This document shows, in pieces, positions 1 through 8,408 of a stretch of 64,000 nucleotides of DNA. How positions within the stretch are numbered: position 1 is the stretch's first letter; each line of letters begins with the position of its first letter. Made by a program: the position numbers and the translations under genes. The DNA is from UBA7803 sp034522075 (lineage in GTDB: Bacteria > Pseudomonadota > Gammaproteobacteria > Pseudomonadales > Azotimanducaceae). The DNA lies in NCBI GenBank assembly GCA_034522075.1, contig JAXHLO010000012.1, positions 5,077-69,076 of the forward strand, given 5' to 3'. Under the pieces are notes generated by a model. It worked only from the letters and a program-made list of their open reading frames with translations, was not told the DNA's origin and did no database searches.

Positions 1-82
1 CCGGATCCGGCACAGGGTCGATTCCATCGAACCAGAGGCTGCCATTGTGATAAGCCGGCATTGCCGAACCCGAGGTGTTCAT
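1..82 (-). CDS. 5' end of an unidentified gene running off the window
   Basis: On the minus strand an ATG at 82 opens a frame with no stop to the window edge (27 codons). Its N-terminus reads MNTSGSAMPAYHNGSLWFDG, followed by an acidic/proline stretch. A GGAGG lies directly against the ATG with no spacing, which is unusual; the second Met (codon 8, base 61) is too far from it. It lies downstream of, and in the same direction as, the outer-membrane protein gene, separated by a hairpin. Too little is present to name a family. It could also be non-coding. Confidence 0.35.
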   Translation of the reverse strand, partial: MNTSGSAMPAYHNGSLWFDGIDPVPDP

Positions 83-105
83 CCTCCGAAGATATCACGC
101 CCTGG

Positions 106-132
106 CGCCGGCAACCGCTGCGGTTGCCGGCG
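106..132 (-). terminator. 13-bp-arm palindrome after the outer-membrane protein gene
   Basis: Bases 106-118 and 120-132 are perfectly complementary around a single central T (core GCCGGCAACCGC). It begins 18 bases past the stop codon of the minus-strand barrel gene, so it would form at that transcript's 3' end. There is no U-run after it on the minus strand, so it may stabilise or punctuate the RNA rather than act as a classical intrinsic terminator. A very similar core recurs just before the 16S rRNA gene at 63952-63972. Confidence 0.4.
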
Positions 133-149
133 TACCTGCAGCCGTGACT

Positions 150-713
150 TCAGAAGCGGAAGAAGATACCCGCGCTGATCAGGTTGAGATCCGTGTCTTC
201 GATCTCGATGCGCGAGAAATCACCCCGCAGCGACAGGCTCTGGCCCAGGTTGATGTCCACACCACCGCCCCAGGTGAAGTCGTCATCGCTGTCCTCCACC
301 GAGAAGGTGGTACCCAGCGCCGTCGCCTTGGCTTCCACGTCATACCAGCTCCAGCCCACACGGCCGTAGAGGTCGATGAATTCGGTGATGGGCAGGATGG
401 GCCGAATGGCTACGCCCCAGGCCGTTCCATCCAGTTCCACGTCGGCACCGAGCAGGTTGTCCTTGGTTTCGGCCAGGCGCTGATAGTCGCCTTCGATGGC
501 CAGGTGGTCGGTCAGCCGTATGCCGCCGAACACGCGTCCGAACGCCGCGTTGTCGTCGAAGTCATCGATTTCGTCATCATCCAGGGACAACGTGTAGATG
601 CCTGCACCCGCACCCACGTAGGGGCCCAGGTCGGCGGCATTGGCGGGCAGCGCAGCGACGGCGCCGAAGGCGAGTCCGACAGCGGCGGACCACGACAGCA
701 GTGATGGATTCAT
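150..713 (-). CDS. small outer-membrane beta-barrel protein (OmpA/OmpX-like fold)
   Basis: A secreted protein of about 187 residues. An N-terminal signal peptide with a hydrophobic core ends in ANA before ADLGPYVG (cleavage near residue 26). The rest alternates short amphipathic strands and acidic loops (e.g. DDDEIDDFDD, EDSDDDF) and ends with the terminal aromatic FFRF expected for Bam-assembled barrels. Gly/Tyr-rich strands such as GPYVGAGAGIY and DLYGRVGWSWYD resemble the OMP_b-brl family of roughly 8-stranded barrels. I chose ATG 713, which has GGAG nine bases upstream, over the in-frame GTG 719. It follows the SH3 lipoprotein and Ser/Thr kinase on the same strand, with the inverted-repeat element between. 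The ligand or role is unknown. Confidence 0.8.
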   Translation of the reverse strand: MNPSLLSWSAAVGLAFGAVAALPANAADLGPYVGAGAGIYTLSLDDDEIDDFDDNAAFGRVFGGIRLTDHLAIEGDYQRLAETKDNLLGADVELDGTAWGVAIRPILPITEFIDLYGRVGWSWYDVEAKATALGTTFSVEDSDDDFTWGGGVDINLGQSLSLRGDFSRIEIEDTDLNLISAGIFFRF

Positions 714-756
714 GGCCACATTCTCCTCGATGTAGGTTACGCATCCTGGCAGGACG

Positions 757-777
757 AGGCCGACGAAGCGTCGGCCT
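757..777 (-). promoter_or_regulatory. 9-bp hairpin in the leader of the outer-membrane protein gene
   Basis: AGGCCGACG (757-765) and CGTCGGCCT (769-777) form a perfect stem with a 3-base loop, 43 bases upstream of the barrel start codon. It could be a 5'-leader structure or mark the end of the upstream lipoprotein transcript; there is no U-tract to decide. Copies of GCATCCT flank it on both sides (741-747 and 782-788). Confidence 0.35.
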
Positions 778-817
778 GATGCGCATCCTAAGCACTCAAG
801 CTGAACGTGGCCTGACT

Positions 818-1081
818 GTGGCCTGTAACGCCCATTTTCGAACCGCTGCGCGACTTGCGCGGTTCCTGAGCGAGGCGTCGTCGCGCCGGCGTGGCAGGTC
901 CCACGGCAAGCGGCGAGAACGAAGCGCAGGGGCCGCGCAAGCCGCGCCCTGCGGGAGCCAGGCTGCGGCCCGGGGCCGGTGTTGCGCCTCGTCGACGTAC
1001 AGAGGGTACGCCATCCTCGGCGCGCCTTGGCCCCGCACCGCAGCCTGGCTCAGCGGTCCGAAAATGGGCGTTACAGGCCAC
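818..1081. mobile_element. 264-bp element with long terminal inverted repeats (MITE-like)
   Basis: Bases 819-840 are the exact reverse complement of 1059-1080, and the match continues inward with one mismatch to 848/1051, giving 30-bp terminal inverted repeats (core CCTGTAACGCCCATTTTCG). Inside, 958-977 and 1029-1048 form another imperfect inverted pair (about 18 of 20). There is no transposase frame of convincing quality inside. The right end coincides with the stop codon of the SH3 lipoprotein gene, so the element sits exactly at that gene's 3' end and in the leader side of the barrel gene. It fits a non-autonomous transposable element or a dispersed intergenic repeat; no target-site duplication is obvious. 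Confidence 0.5.
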
Positions 1082-1911
1082 TAAACCTGGGCCCAGCCGT
1101 CGGGCGTGCGGCAGGAAGTAATGCGGGCTTCTTCGCTGGTGCCGTCGGCGAGGGTTACTGACTGTGTGGTGGTGAAGCACTCCGACGCCATCTCGACCTG
1201 TACCTGGTCGACATCCGTATCGTCGGCTGGTTCTTCAGCGGCTGGCGCCGCCGTGTCTTCCTCGGGAGGCGCGCTCCAGGGTTCCACCAGTTCCCCGAAC
1301 ACATAACCGATGCCCACTTCGCCGCGGCCGACGAGATACCAGGGCTGTTCACGCACTTTGCCGATGGCGGTGATTTTCTCGGCATCGCTCAGACGGTCGA
1401 CCACCGCATAACCCGTGCCGGGACCGCCGCGGACGTTGACACCGCCGCTGGCGCTGACGACGTAGGGTGCTCCCACCGCATCCATCATCGGCAGGCTTTC
1501 CAGCCGGTCCCGCTTGACCTTGACGGGCGTGGGTTGGGGCGGCCGCGGCTCTGCCGGTTCGGAGCGCACGCGGCCGGACGTGCCGGTCTCGGGATTCGAC
1601 CATTTCTCGACCTCGCCGGAGCGAATCGATTCTTCGCGCGCTTCATTGATGCGGCGCACGTCGCTCTGGCTGAGCTGTTCGATGAAGGTGTCGGTGAACC
1701 CGGCCATGGTGACCATGGTCATGCGGCGGCACATGTCGTTGCCCGAAGAGCACACGGAATCAGCCGTGTTGCGGACCATTTCTACCGATGCCGTCGCCGC
1801 GGCGGTATTCATGGCCTCGCCGAATACGGATCGGCCGAATTCGCCCAGGCCGCCTTCCGACGACATGGTTTCGCAACCGCCTACGAAGACGCTGCCGCTG
1901 AACAGCAGCAC
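1081..1911 (-). CDS. SH3-domain envelope lipoprotein with surface-antigen-like segments
   Basis: From GTG 1911 the product is 276 aa and starts with a hydrophobic run ending in FVGGC, a plausible lipobox (Cys near residue 13). No ATG is available in frame. The frame stays open for 11 more codons upstream and would add TTRIALPV with the expected Arg, so an ATA/ATT/ATC start upstream is possible. Residues about 65-120 (ARE...NPETG pattern) and the C-terminus (CFTTTQSVTL...CRTPDG) look like the 17-kDa surface-antigen family. Residues about 148-212 form a bacterial SH3 domain (GVNVRGGPGTGY, WYLVGRGEVGIGYV). The Pro/Glu linkers are low complexity. It lies 94 bases after the Ser/Thr kinase gene on the same strand and is probably co-transcribed with it. 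Confidence 0.7.
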   Translation of the reverse strand: MLLFSGSVFVGGCETMSSEGGLGEFGRSVFGEAMNTAAATASVEMVRNTADSVCSSGNDMCRRMTMVTMAGFTDTFIEQLSQSDVRRINEAREESIRSGEVEKWSNPETGTSGRVRSEPAEPRPPQPTPVKVKRDRLESLPMMDAVGAPYVVSASGGVNVRGGPGTGYAVVDRLSDAEKITAIGKVREQPWYLVGRGEVGIGYVFGELVEPWSAPPEEDTAAPAAEEPADDTDVDQVQVEMASECFTTTQSVTLADGTSEEARITSCRTPDGWAQV

Positions 1912-2004
1912 GGGTAATGCAATACGAGTGGTTATGATCTTATCTCACACAAAAAAATCTACAGCGATGCTAGCGGAGCCGCCTGGGCCTCACAAGCTCC
2001 GGTC

Positions 2005-3624
2005 TCAGGAAACCGCTTCCGCCGCCTGCAGTACCCGGTCGAAGCCGTTGCTGGTGCAGTAGGTGCGCACCTGCTCGCGGCTGGTGCCGTTGCTGGTGAT
2101 CTCCTCGATGATGTCGAGCATGAACGGGCAGGATTCGCTGTCGAGGCGACGCGGGTTGTTGATGGTAATGCTGCCCTGCACGCCGCCGCGCCGCCAGGTC
2201 TGCGCTTCCATGGTGTTGCGCAGCCGTGCGAGCAGGTCCGGCAGCTCAGCGCACCCCGACTCGCGGCATTCGTCGAAGCGTACCTTGATCTGGGTGAAGG
2301 CCAGCATGGCACCGGCGAGTTGATCGCCGCGGTAGCTGCGCACCGATTGCGGTACATCGAGACCGGCAAGAATCCGGTCTTCGTTCAGCGGCGGATCTTC
2401 GGCGACGGTTTCCTCGCCCATGGCGTCTTCTGTGGATGCCGGCTCTGCGGATCCGTCGCCGGGAGAGGGTTCGGCGCCCGGTTCGTCGGCGGCGGGAGCG
2501 GCCACAGCGGGTGCCGCAGTGTTCCTGTCAGCGGCATCGGCCTGGGGCTCGGTAGCGGAGCCGGTTCCCTGGCCGCCGCCAATGGGCCACTCCGACCACC
2601 AGTACACGCCGGCGCCGGTCAGTGCTGCCGCGGCCAGCAGCAATGTCGGCAGCAGTATCGAGCGGCGCCGCTTTCTTGCGGGAATCCTGGACGGCTCGGT
2701 GCGGACGAAGGTGGCGTCCGGGTCGGCGGCTTCGGGGGGCGGTTCGATACCCAGCAGGGTCAGAAATTCCCGGGCACTCTGCGGCCGGTCGCCGATGTCT
2801 TCGGCCAGGGCACGGTCTATGGCCTTCAACAGACCGGGGCTGTAGCTGCCGCGACCTACTTCCACGGCGGGCGTCAGTTCCGTTTGCTGCTGGCGGGCGA
2901 TGGCGTCTGTGGGCGCCCGCCCGGCTATGGCGCGGTACATGGTGCCGGCCAGCGCATACAGATCCGACCAGGGTCCCTGCTGCTCGCCGGAGCCGTACTG
3001 CTCGAAGGGTGAGTAGCCGGCTGAAATGATGCTGGTGAGTTTGGATTCGGCCGCACCGCCATGGGGCCGGCTGGCGCCGAAGTCGATGAGCACCGGCGAG
3101 CCGTCCCGGCGAATGAAGATGTTGTCGGGCTTGATGTCCCGGTGCAGCAGGCCTTTGTCGTGAACCCGAGCTAGGCCGTCCAGCAATGGGGCGAGAATGC
3201 CGTGTACGAGGCGCTCCTCGTCCGGTTGGCCGCGGGATTCCAGCCAGTGTTTGAAGTCCATGCCCTCTTCGAATTCCATGACGAGGTAGGCGGTGCCGTT
3301 GCCTTCGAAGAAGCGCATCACCGAGACGATGTTGGGGTGGCGGAACAGGGCCAGTGCCCGCGCTTCGTCGAGGAAGCGGTTCAGACCCCAGCGGAACATG
3401 GTCTCGTCGTCAGCGGTGCGCGGGTGCACCTGCCCGGAGCCGTCGCGGAAGGCGAATTGCTGAGGCAGATATTCCTTGATGGCTACCTGGCGCCGCAGCG
3501 TCTCCTCGGTGGCCTTGTAGGTAATGCCGAAGCCGCCCTGGCCGAGCACGGCCTCGATGCGGAAATCCTCGAGCTGGTAGCCGACCGGGAGCGTTTGCGA
3601 GTTGACCTGCGTGTCCTGACTCAT
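2005..3624 (-). CDS. membrane-anchored Ser/Thr protein kinase (PknB-like)
   Basis: The 539-aa protein has a Hanks-type kinase domain at about residues 17-290: the Gly loop GQGGFGITYKA, VAIKEYLP with the ATP-anchoring Lys, HRDIKPDN catalytic loop, LIDFGASR metal-binding loop, and an activation-segment end YSPFEQY typical of this bacterial subgroup. A Lys/Arg-rich stretch and one membrane segment (about 318-340) follow. After that come an Ala/Pro/Glu-rich linker and a C-terminal periplasmic domain of about 110 residues with cysteine pairs (DECRESGCAEL, SESCPFML) and no family I recognise. Topology is therefore kinase in the cytoplasm and sensor outside. All catalytic residues are present. It heads a minus-strand cluster with the SH3 lipoprotein and a barrel protein. 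Confidence 0.9.
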   Translation of the reverse strand: MSQDTQVNSQTLPVGYQLEDFRIEAVLGQGGFGITYKATEETLRRQVAIKEYLPQQFAFRDGSGQVHPRTADDETMFRWGLNRFLDEARALALFRHPNIVSVMRFFEGNGTAYLVMEFEEGMDFKHWLESRGQPDEERLVHGILAPLLDGLARVHDKGLLHRDIKPDNIFIRRDGSPVLIDFGASRPHGGAAESKLTSIISAGYSPFEQYGSGEQQGPWSDLYALAGTMYRAIAGRAPTDAIARQQQTELTPAVEVGRGSYSPGLLKAIDRALAEDIGDRPQSAREFLTLLGIEPPPEAADPDATFVRTEPSRIPARKRRRSILLPTLLLAAAALTGAGVYWWSEWPIGGGQGTGSATEPQADAADRNTAAPAVAAPAADEPGAEPSPGDGSAEPASTEDAMGEETVAEDPPLNEDRILAGLDVPQSVRSYRGDQLAGAMLAFTQIKVRFDECRESGCAELPDLLARLRNTMEAQTWRRGGVQGSITINNPRRLDSESCPFMLDIIEEITSNGTSREQVRTYCTSNGFDRVLQAAEAVS

Positions 3625-3893
3625 AGGGCCTTTAAAACCGAGGGCGCGCTGGAGACGTCAGCCTGGCGCCGTGCCGTTGCCGTCCCCCGAGTTTAGCCGA
3701 TGGTCAGCCTGGCGCCCGCTGCGGCGGCACCGGCGATCGGCGTCAGGGTCAACGGACCATGGTGAGCTACCGGGGAGTATTGAGCAATGACTCGACCGCC
3801 GTGGAATCTCCGGCAATCGGTGGCGGGGGACTGGAGATCGGCATCCCGGTAGAATCCGGGCCTGCATGAAGGGCATTCCACGGGGAGACGCAT

Positions 3894-4760
3894 ATGAAGA
3901 CCGCAGTGGTCACGGGTACCAGTTCGGGTATTGGTCTGGCTACGAGTCTGCACCTCGCGCGTAACGGCTACCGGGTCTTTGCCGGTATGCGCAACACGGC
4001 GAAGGACGGTGAACTGAACGCCGCCGTGCAGGCCGAATCGCTGCCCGTCGAGGTGGTGGAGCTCGACGTCTGCAGCAGCGATTCGGTGGCTGCGGCGTTC
4101 CACACCATCCGCCGCACCGGCGCCGTGGACGTGCTGGTCAACAACGCCGGCATCGGCGGTGCTTCACCCCTCGAGATCACCCCCGAAGACGAACACCGGC
4201 AGATGTTCGAGACCAACTATTTCGGTGCCGTGCGCTGTATTCAGGCGGTCCTGCCGGAGATGCGCGAACGGGGCACGGGCTGCATCGTCAATGTCACTTC
4301 GGCCGTCGGCCTGCAGGCGACGCCCAATCAGATCGCCTATTCGGCCTCCAAGTGGGCGCTGGAATGTCTGGGCGAGGCGCTGGCCCACGAGTTGTACCGC
4401 TTCGGCGTCCGGGTAGTAAACGTGGAGCCCGGCGTGGTTCTGACCAACATCTTCGAGAACTCCGCACCGCACACGCGCTACGACAAGACCTCACCCTATC
4501 AGCCGCTCATGCGGCGCAACGGCAAAGTGTTCGCGGCCGGATTCAAACGCGGCGTACAGCCCCAGGCGGTGGCAGACGTCATCCTGGAGGCCATAGCCAC
4601 TGAGGAATACCGCCTGCGCTGGCCGGTGGGCGCCGATGCCGAAGGTTTCATGGCGGCCCGACAGACGGTCCCCGCGGAGGCCTGGGTCGCCATGGGCGCC
4701 GACCTGTCGGATACGGAGTACAACGCGCGCTTTGCCGAGTATTTCGGTATCGAGCTGTAA
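3894..4760 (+). CDS. short-chain dehydrogenase/reductase
   Basis: A 288-aa classical SDR. The NAD(P)-binding motif TGTSSGIG is at residues 7-14, NNAGIGG at about 83-89, and the active-site Tyr/Lys pair in YSASKWALE at about 149-157, with the catalytic Ser in VTSAVG about 13 residues before. The post-motif VEPGVVLTNIF is typical of the subgroup. GGGGAGA lies eight bases before the ATG. Substrate specificity cannot be read from the sequence. It converges with the cupin gene (15 bases between stops), and the 270 bases upstream hold no other gene. Confidence 0.92.
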   Translation: MKTAVVTGTSSGIGLATSLHLARNGYRVFAGMRNTAKDGELNAAVQAESLPVEVVELDVCSSDSVAAAFHTIRRTGAVDVLVNNAGIGGASPLEITPEDEHRQMFETNYFGAVRCIQAVLPEMRERGTGCIVNVTSAVGLQATPNQIAYSASKWALECLGEALAHELYRFGVRVVNVEPGVVLTNIFENSAPHTRYDKTSPYQPLMRRNGKVFAAGFKRGVQPQAVADVILEAIATEEYRLRWPVGADAEGFMAARQTVPAEAWVAMGADLSDTEYNARFAEYFGIEL

Positions 4761-4774
4761 GTCCGGCCGGCGCG

Positions 4775-5125
4775 CTAGCCCAGCGGGATGAATAGACACT
4801 CCCGCGGCGCGCCGTCCACCGCCCGACTCTTGTGCCCCTGACCGGAAACGTCTTCGGCGAGCAGGATGTCGCCTGGACCCAACCGGCGGACCGTGCCGTC
4901 GCCGATCTCGATGTCCACGCTGCCTTTGAGGTTGATGACGAACTGACGCCGCGGTGCGTTGTGGAAGTCCAGGTCGTAGTCGCCGTCTACTGCCCGGAAC
5001 ATGACGCCCCGGGCGGGGAACATGGCTGAGATCCGGCCCAGGGGCCCGCGCTCGGTAAACTCGATGGGTAGATCCTCGAAGTGGGATTGTCCGTCGTCGC
5101 CCGTATACACCCGCAGAATCTGCAT
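4775..5125 (-). CDS. small cupin-domain protein
   Basis: A 116-aa single-domain protein that is essentially one cupin barrel. The first half carries DLDFHNAPRRQFVINLKG and the second GPGDILLAEDVSGQGHKS, placing candidate metal-ligand histidines in the usual motif positions. This length and pattern is common among uncharacterised cupins annotated in bacterial genomes. It has no obvious signal peptide and probably works in the cytoplasm. It is transcribed convergently with the SDR gene and lies downstream of the diguanylate cyclase on the same strand (85-base gap). The substrate is unknown. Confidence 0.75.
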   Translation of the reverse strand: MQILRVYTGDDGQSHFEDLPIEFTERGPLGRISAMFPARGVMFRAVDGDYDLDFHNAPRRQFVINLKGSVDIEIGDGTVRRLGPGDILLAEDVSGQGHKSRAVDGAPRECLFIPLG

Positions 5126-5210
5126 GCTTGCCTCGTCGATGGCCTCACTGGCAGCGCCATGCTACCCCATTACCGGCTGCCGCCAAGGGGCCGCACCGCA
5201 GCCGGGGTTG

Positions 5211-6293
5211 TCAGGAGGCCGCTGCGTACACCGGCGGGTGGACCCGATTGCGGCCGGCGCCTTTGGCCTCGTAGAGGGCTTCGTCCGCGCGGCGCAACCA
5301 GTCGTCGACGCTCTCGTTTTCGCAGCACTCCGCAACACCGATGCTCACCGTTACCGGTTGCTCCTGCAGCAGTGGGGCCTGCTCGATGAGATCGCGCAGA
5401 CTTTCCGCGAAAGACATGCCGTTGGCGAGGGAGGTGTTGCGCAACAGCACGGCGAACTCCTCACCGCCGAGGCGGAACAGGGAATCCACCCCGCGGATGC
5501 GATTCTGGACGGTGGACACCAGATTGCGCAGCACCTGATCGCCGGCTTCGTGGCCCAGCTTGTCATTGACCTTCTTGAAGTAATCCAGGTCGAAGCACGC
5601 CAGGCTGGCTGGATGGCCATGGCGCTGCAAATCCTCCACGGCCTGTTGCAGAAGGCTGGCCATCTGCCGGCGGTTGAGCGCGCCGGTAAGCGGGTCGCGA
5701 AAGGCGAGCTCCGTGAGCCGTGTCTGCAATTCGCCGAACAGCCCAACGATCAGGTCGCAGAAGAAGCACACCATGACCAGGGTAATGGCAAATCGTGTGG
5801 CCACGTCCACCGGCAGAAACAGGAAGGCAGTCGGCAGGAGCACGGCCAGCGAGACACTGATGAGAATTCTGGCTTCCCAGCGTGACGCTACGAACAGCAC
5901 GGAGAGACAGGCAGGGTAGCTCCAATATGACGCGCTGACACCGAGAGTGGCCATGGCGTAGATGAGTGCGGCCAGAATGAGCCCGTAGTAGACCCAGATG
6001 GGTATGCAGATTCTGCCCCTGCGATGGATGGCGACGGCGTTGATCAGGGCTATCGCCGTGACCAGGGCGAGAAAGGCGCTGACCAGGAATCGGCCGGTGG
6101 CCAGGCTGTAGAGACCGAATGGCACCAGAAAAGGCACAGCCCCCCAGGCAAGATACATCACATTGCGTTTGCGGAAGCCCCGCAGGTAATCGGGGTCGCG
6201 GTGCTGGTCGGTTGGCGTACTGTTCACTATGGCGCGTGGATTCCGGTTTGCCGCCCAAATCCGGCCGGAAATCGGCGTTTGATCGATAAGCAT
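5211..6293 (-). CDS. membrane diguanylate cyclase (GGDEF)
   Basis: A 360-aa protein predicted to make cyclic di-GMP from two GTP. After a polar N-terminus of about 45 residues there are five or six hydrophobic helices (about 46-190) with very short loops, then a GGDEF domain at about 200-355. The active-site signature is intact as GGEEF, and an RxxD product-inhibition site (RGVD) lies five residues before it, as in PleD. Other domain landmarks are DPLTGALNRR, FDLDYFKKVND and TVSIGVAE. There is no EAL domain. The membrane part is not a recognised sensor family. It is divergent from the hybrid kinase gene across a 139-base gap. Confidence 0.93.
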   Translation of the reverse strand: MLIDQTPISGRIWAANRNPRAIVNSTPTDQHRDPDYLRGFRKRNVMYLAWGAVPFLVPFGLYSLATGRFLVSAFLALVTAIALINAVAIHRRGRICIPIWVYYGLILAALIYAMATLGVSASYWSYPACLSVLFVASRWEARILISVSLAVLLPTAFLFLPVDVATRFAITLVMVCFFCDLIVGLFGELQTRLTELAFRDPLTGALNRRQMASLLQQAVEDLQRHGHPASLACFDLDYFKKVNDKLGHEAGDQVLRNLVSTVQNRIRGVDSLFRLGGEEFAVLLRNTSLANGMSFAESLRDLIEQAPLLQEQPVTVSIGVAECCENESVDDWLRRADEALYEAKGAGRNRVHPPVYAAAS

Positions 6294-6432
6294 AGATCAT
6301 GGTCGAGCCAGCGTTGGAGACGCACGTCATGATGCGGTTCAAACCATGCGGCGCGGCGGGCTTGGCAGCCCTAGATGCTCCGGCGTAGAGTGAGCTACCG
6401 ACCCCCAGGGGCCGCCGCAGGCAGGGTCAGCA

Positions 6433-8325
6433 ATGGCAGATTCGGATATCTCCGGCCGCGACGATCTCTTCGCCCTGGCGCTCGATCTGGCGCCGTCAGC
6501 CATTGTCGTAGTGGATCAGGACGGCCGCATCGTGCTGATCAACAAGGAAAGCGAGCGCCTGTTCGGCTACCCGCGTGACGAACTGCTCGGCGAGCACGTG
6601 GAGCGGCTCGTGCCGGAGCGGTTTCGCGCTACCCATCCCGAACGCCGGGCGCACTTCCTGGATGCCCCGGAAGCGCGGCCCATGGGCCGAGGCCGCGAGC
6701 TGTATGCGCTGCGCAAAGACGGCGGCGAGGTACCGGTAGAGATCGGGCTCAATCCGGTAACCACCCGCGACGGCACCCTGGTCGTCACCTCGGTACTCGA
6801 TCTCAGTGAACGGCGGCGCGCCGAAGCGCGTTTCCGCGCCGCGGTGGAATCTTCGCCCAGCGGTGTCCTCATGGTCGATGCGGGCGGCACCATCGTGCTG
6901 GCCAATCGGGAAGCCGAGCGCACCTTCGGCTACGACGACGATGAGTTGCTGGGTATGTCCATCGATCGGCTGGTGCCGCAGCGCTTCTCTGCAGAGCATC
7001 CTGGCCACCGTCAGAGCTATCTGCACGATCCGGAGGCCCGGCCCATGGGCACCGGCCGGGAACTCTACGGCGTGCGCAAGGACGGCGCGGAAATTCCCGT
7101 CGAGGTGGGGCTCACGCCCATCACCACCGGTGAAGGCACCTTCGTGCTGGCCTCGGTGGTGGACATTTCCCTGCGCCGCGGAATGGAGGACCAGCTACGC
7201 GAAGCCCAGCGTCTTGAGACGGTGGGCGCTCTCGCCAGCGGTGTCGCCCACGATTTCAACAACGTGCTGCTGGCCATTCTCGGTTACTCGGAGCTGGTGC
7301 TGGAGGATGCAGACCTGAACCCCGCCCTGCGCGACGACATGAGCCAGATTGTCCGCGCCGCCGAGCGGGGCCGTCACGTGGTGGAGCGGATGCTGGCCAT
7401 CGGCCGGCAGCGGCGTTCCGAGGCTGCCGTGACCGATCTGCACGGGCCGGTCGGCGAGGCCCTGGAACTGCTGCAGGCCTCCCTGTTGAAGTCGGCGGAC
7501 GTGAGAGTTCATTTGGATACCGCCGCACCAGCCGTGCTCTGCGACAGCACGCAACTGCATCAGATCGTTATGAACCTGGTCTCCAATGCGGCGCATGCCA
7601 TGCCCGGTGCCGGCGGCGTCCTGGACGTCAGTGTGGTGCCGTTTCATGCCGACGCCGAAGCCGTCGCCGTGCATCCGGGGCTGCAGCCGGGGCTCTATGC
7701 GCGCTTGACCATTGCCGACAACGGGGTCGGCATTCCCGCGGATATGCAGGAGCGGGTCTTCAGCCCCTTCGTTACCTCGCGGGCCTCGGGGGAAGGCACG
7801 GGGCTGGGCCTGTGGCTGGTCCGGGAGACGGTGCAGAGCCTGCGCGGCATCATCGAGCTGAAAAGCCGGGAGGGCGAAGGCACCACGTTCGACATATTCC
7901 TGCCGGCCGCCCACGCCGGCCAGGAGGTCGACGCAGGGTCTTCTGCCGGCGCTGGGGACAACGGCCGGCCGAACATCGTCTACGTGGAAGACGAAGCCAC
8001 GCTGGCAGAGCTCGGCCGCCGCCGTCTGGAGGCCGCCGGATTCCAGGTCACGGCTTTCACTTCCAGCGTGCGCGCGCTGGAGGATATCCGCTCGCGCCCG
8101 CAGCACTTCGACCTGCTGGTGACCGACAACACCATGCCGCGGCTCTCCGGTATGGACCTGGCCCAGGAAGTGGTGCGCATCCGGCCCGGCCTGCCGGTAC
8201 TGATGGTTTCCGGTCTGGCCAACGTCCGCGTTGAGGACCTGCCGGATTGCATCACCCGCGTGCTGCAGAAGCCGCACACCTCCGAGGAACTGGTGAGCGC
8301 GGCCCGGGAGCTGCTGGAGCGTTGA
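6433..8325 (+). CDS. orphan hybrid histidine kinase, PAS-PAS-HisKA-HATPase-REC
   Basis: The 630-aa protein is cytoplasmic, with no membrane segment. Two PAS domains (about 5-125 and 130-250) are strikingly alike, sharing IVLxNxExERxFGY, ELLG, EARPMGxGRELY and RKDGxExPVE, so the region is a tandem duplication. The H-box is GVAHDFNNVLLAILGY, followed by N-box VMNLVSNAAHAM, DNGVGIP and GTGLGLW. A C-terminal receiver has the acidic pair in VYVEDEA, the phospho-acceptor in LLVTDNTMPRLSG and the conserved Lys in LQKPH. No response regulator gene is adjacent, so the output partner is encoded elsewhere. Start ATG 6433 follows a weak AGGCAGGG site. Confidence 0.92.
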   Translation: MADSDISGRDDLFALALDLAPSAIVVVDQDGRIVLINKESERLFGYPRDELLGEHVERLVPERFRATHPERRAHFLDAPEARPMGRGRELYALRKDGGEVPVEIGLNPVTTRDGTLVVTSVLDLSERRRAEARFRAAVESSPSGVLMVDAGGTIVLANREAERTFGYDDDELLGMSIDRLVPQRFSAEHPGHRQSYLHDPEARPMGTGRELYGVRKDGAEIPVEVGLTPITTGEGTFVLASVVDISLRRGMEDQLREAQRLETVGALASGVAHDFNNVLLAILGYSELVLEDADLNPALRDDMSQIVRAAERGRHVVERMLAIGRQRRSEAAVTDLHGPVGEALELLQASLLKSADVRVHLDTAAPAVLCDSTQLHQIVMNLVSNAAHAMPGAGGVLDVSVVPFHADAEAVAVHPGLQPGLYARLTIADNGVGIPADMQERVFSPFVTSRASGEGTGLGLWLVRETVQSLRGIIELKSREGEGTTFDIFLPAAHAGQEVDAGSSAGAGDNGRPNIVYVEDEATLAELGRRRLEAAGFQVTAFTSSVRALEDIRSRPQHFDLLVTDNTMPRLSGMDLAQEVVRIRPGLPVLMVSGLANVRVEDLPDCITRVLQKPHTSEELVSAARELLER

Positions 8326-8408
8326 GCGGGTCCGAATGATTACCGCGCAATCTGGGCGCGGCCCGGCAAGTCCGTTATTCTCACCGTACCCCGCCCCAGG
8401 ACTTCAAT

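Noticed and set aside
75..704. 209-codon plus-strand frame at the left end
   Set aside because: Lies opposite the barrel gene, which has a signal peptide, ribosome site and terminal Phe; the plus frame has none of these.
787..799. CIRCE-like half (TAAGCACTC)
   Set aside because: Only one half-site with a mismatch, no complementary half at nine bases, and not near a chaperone gene.
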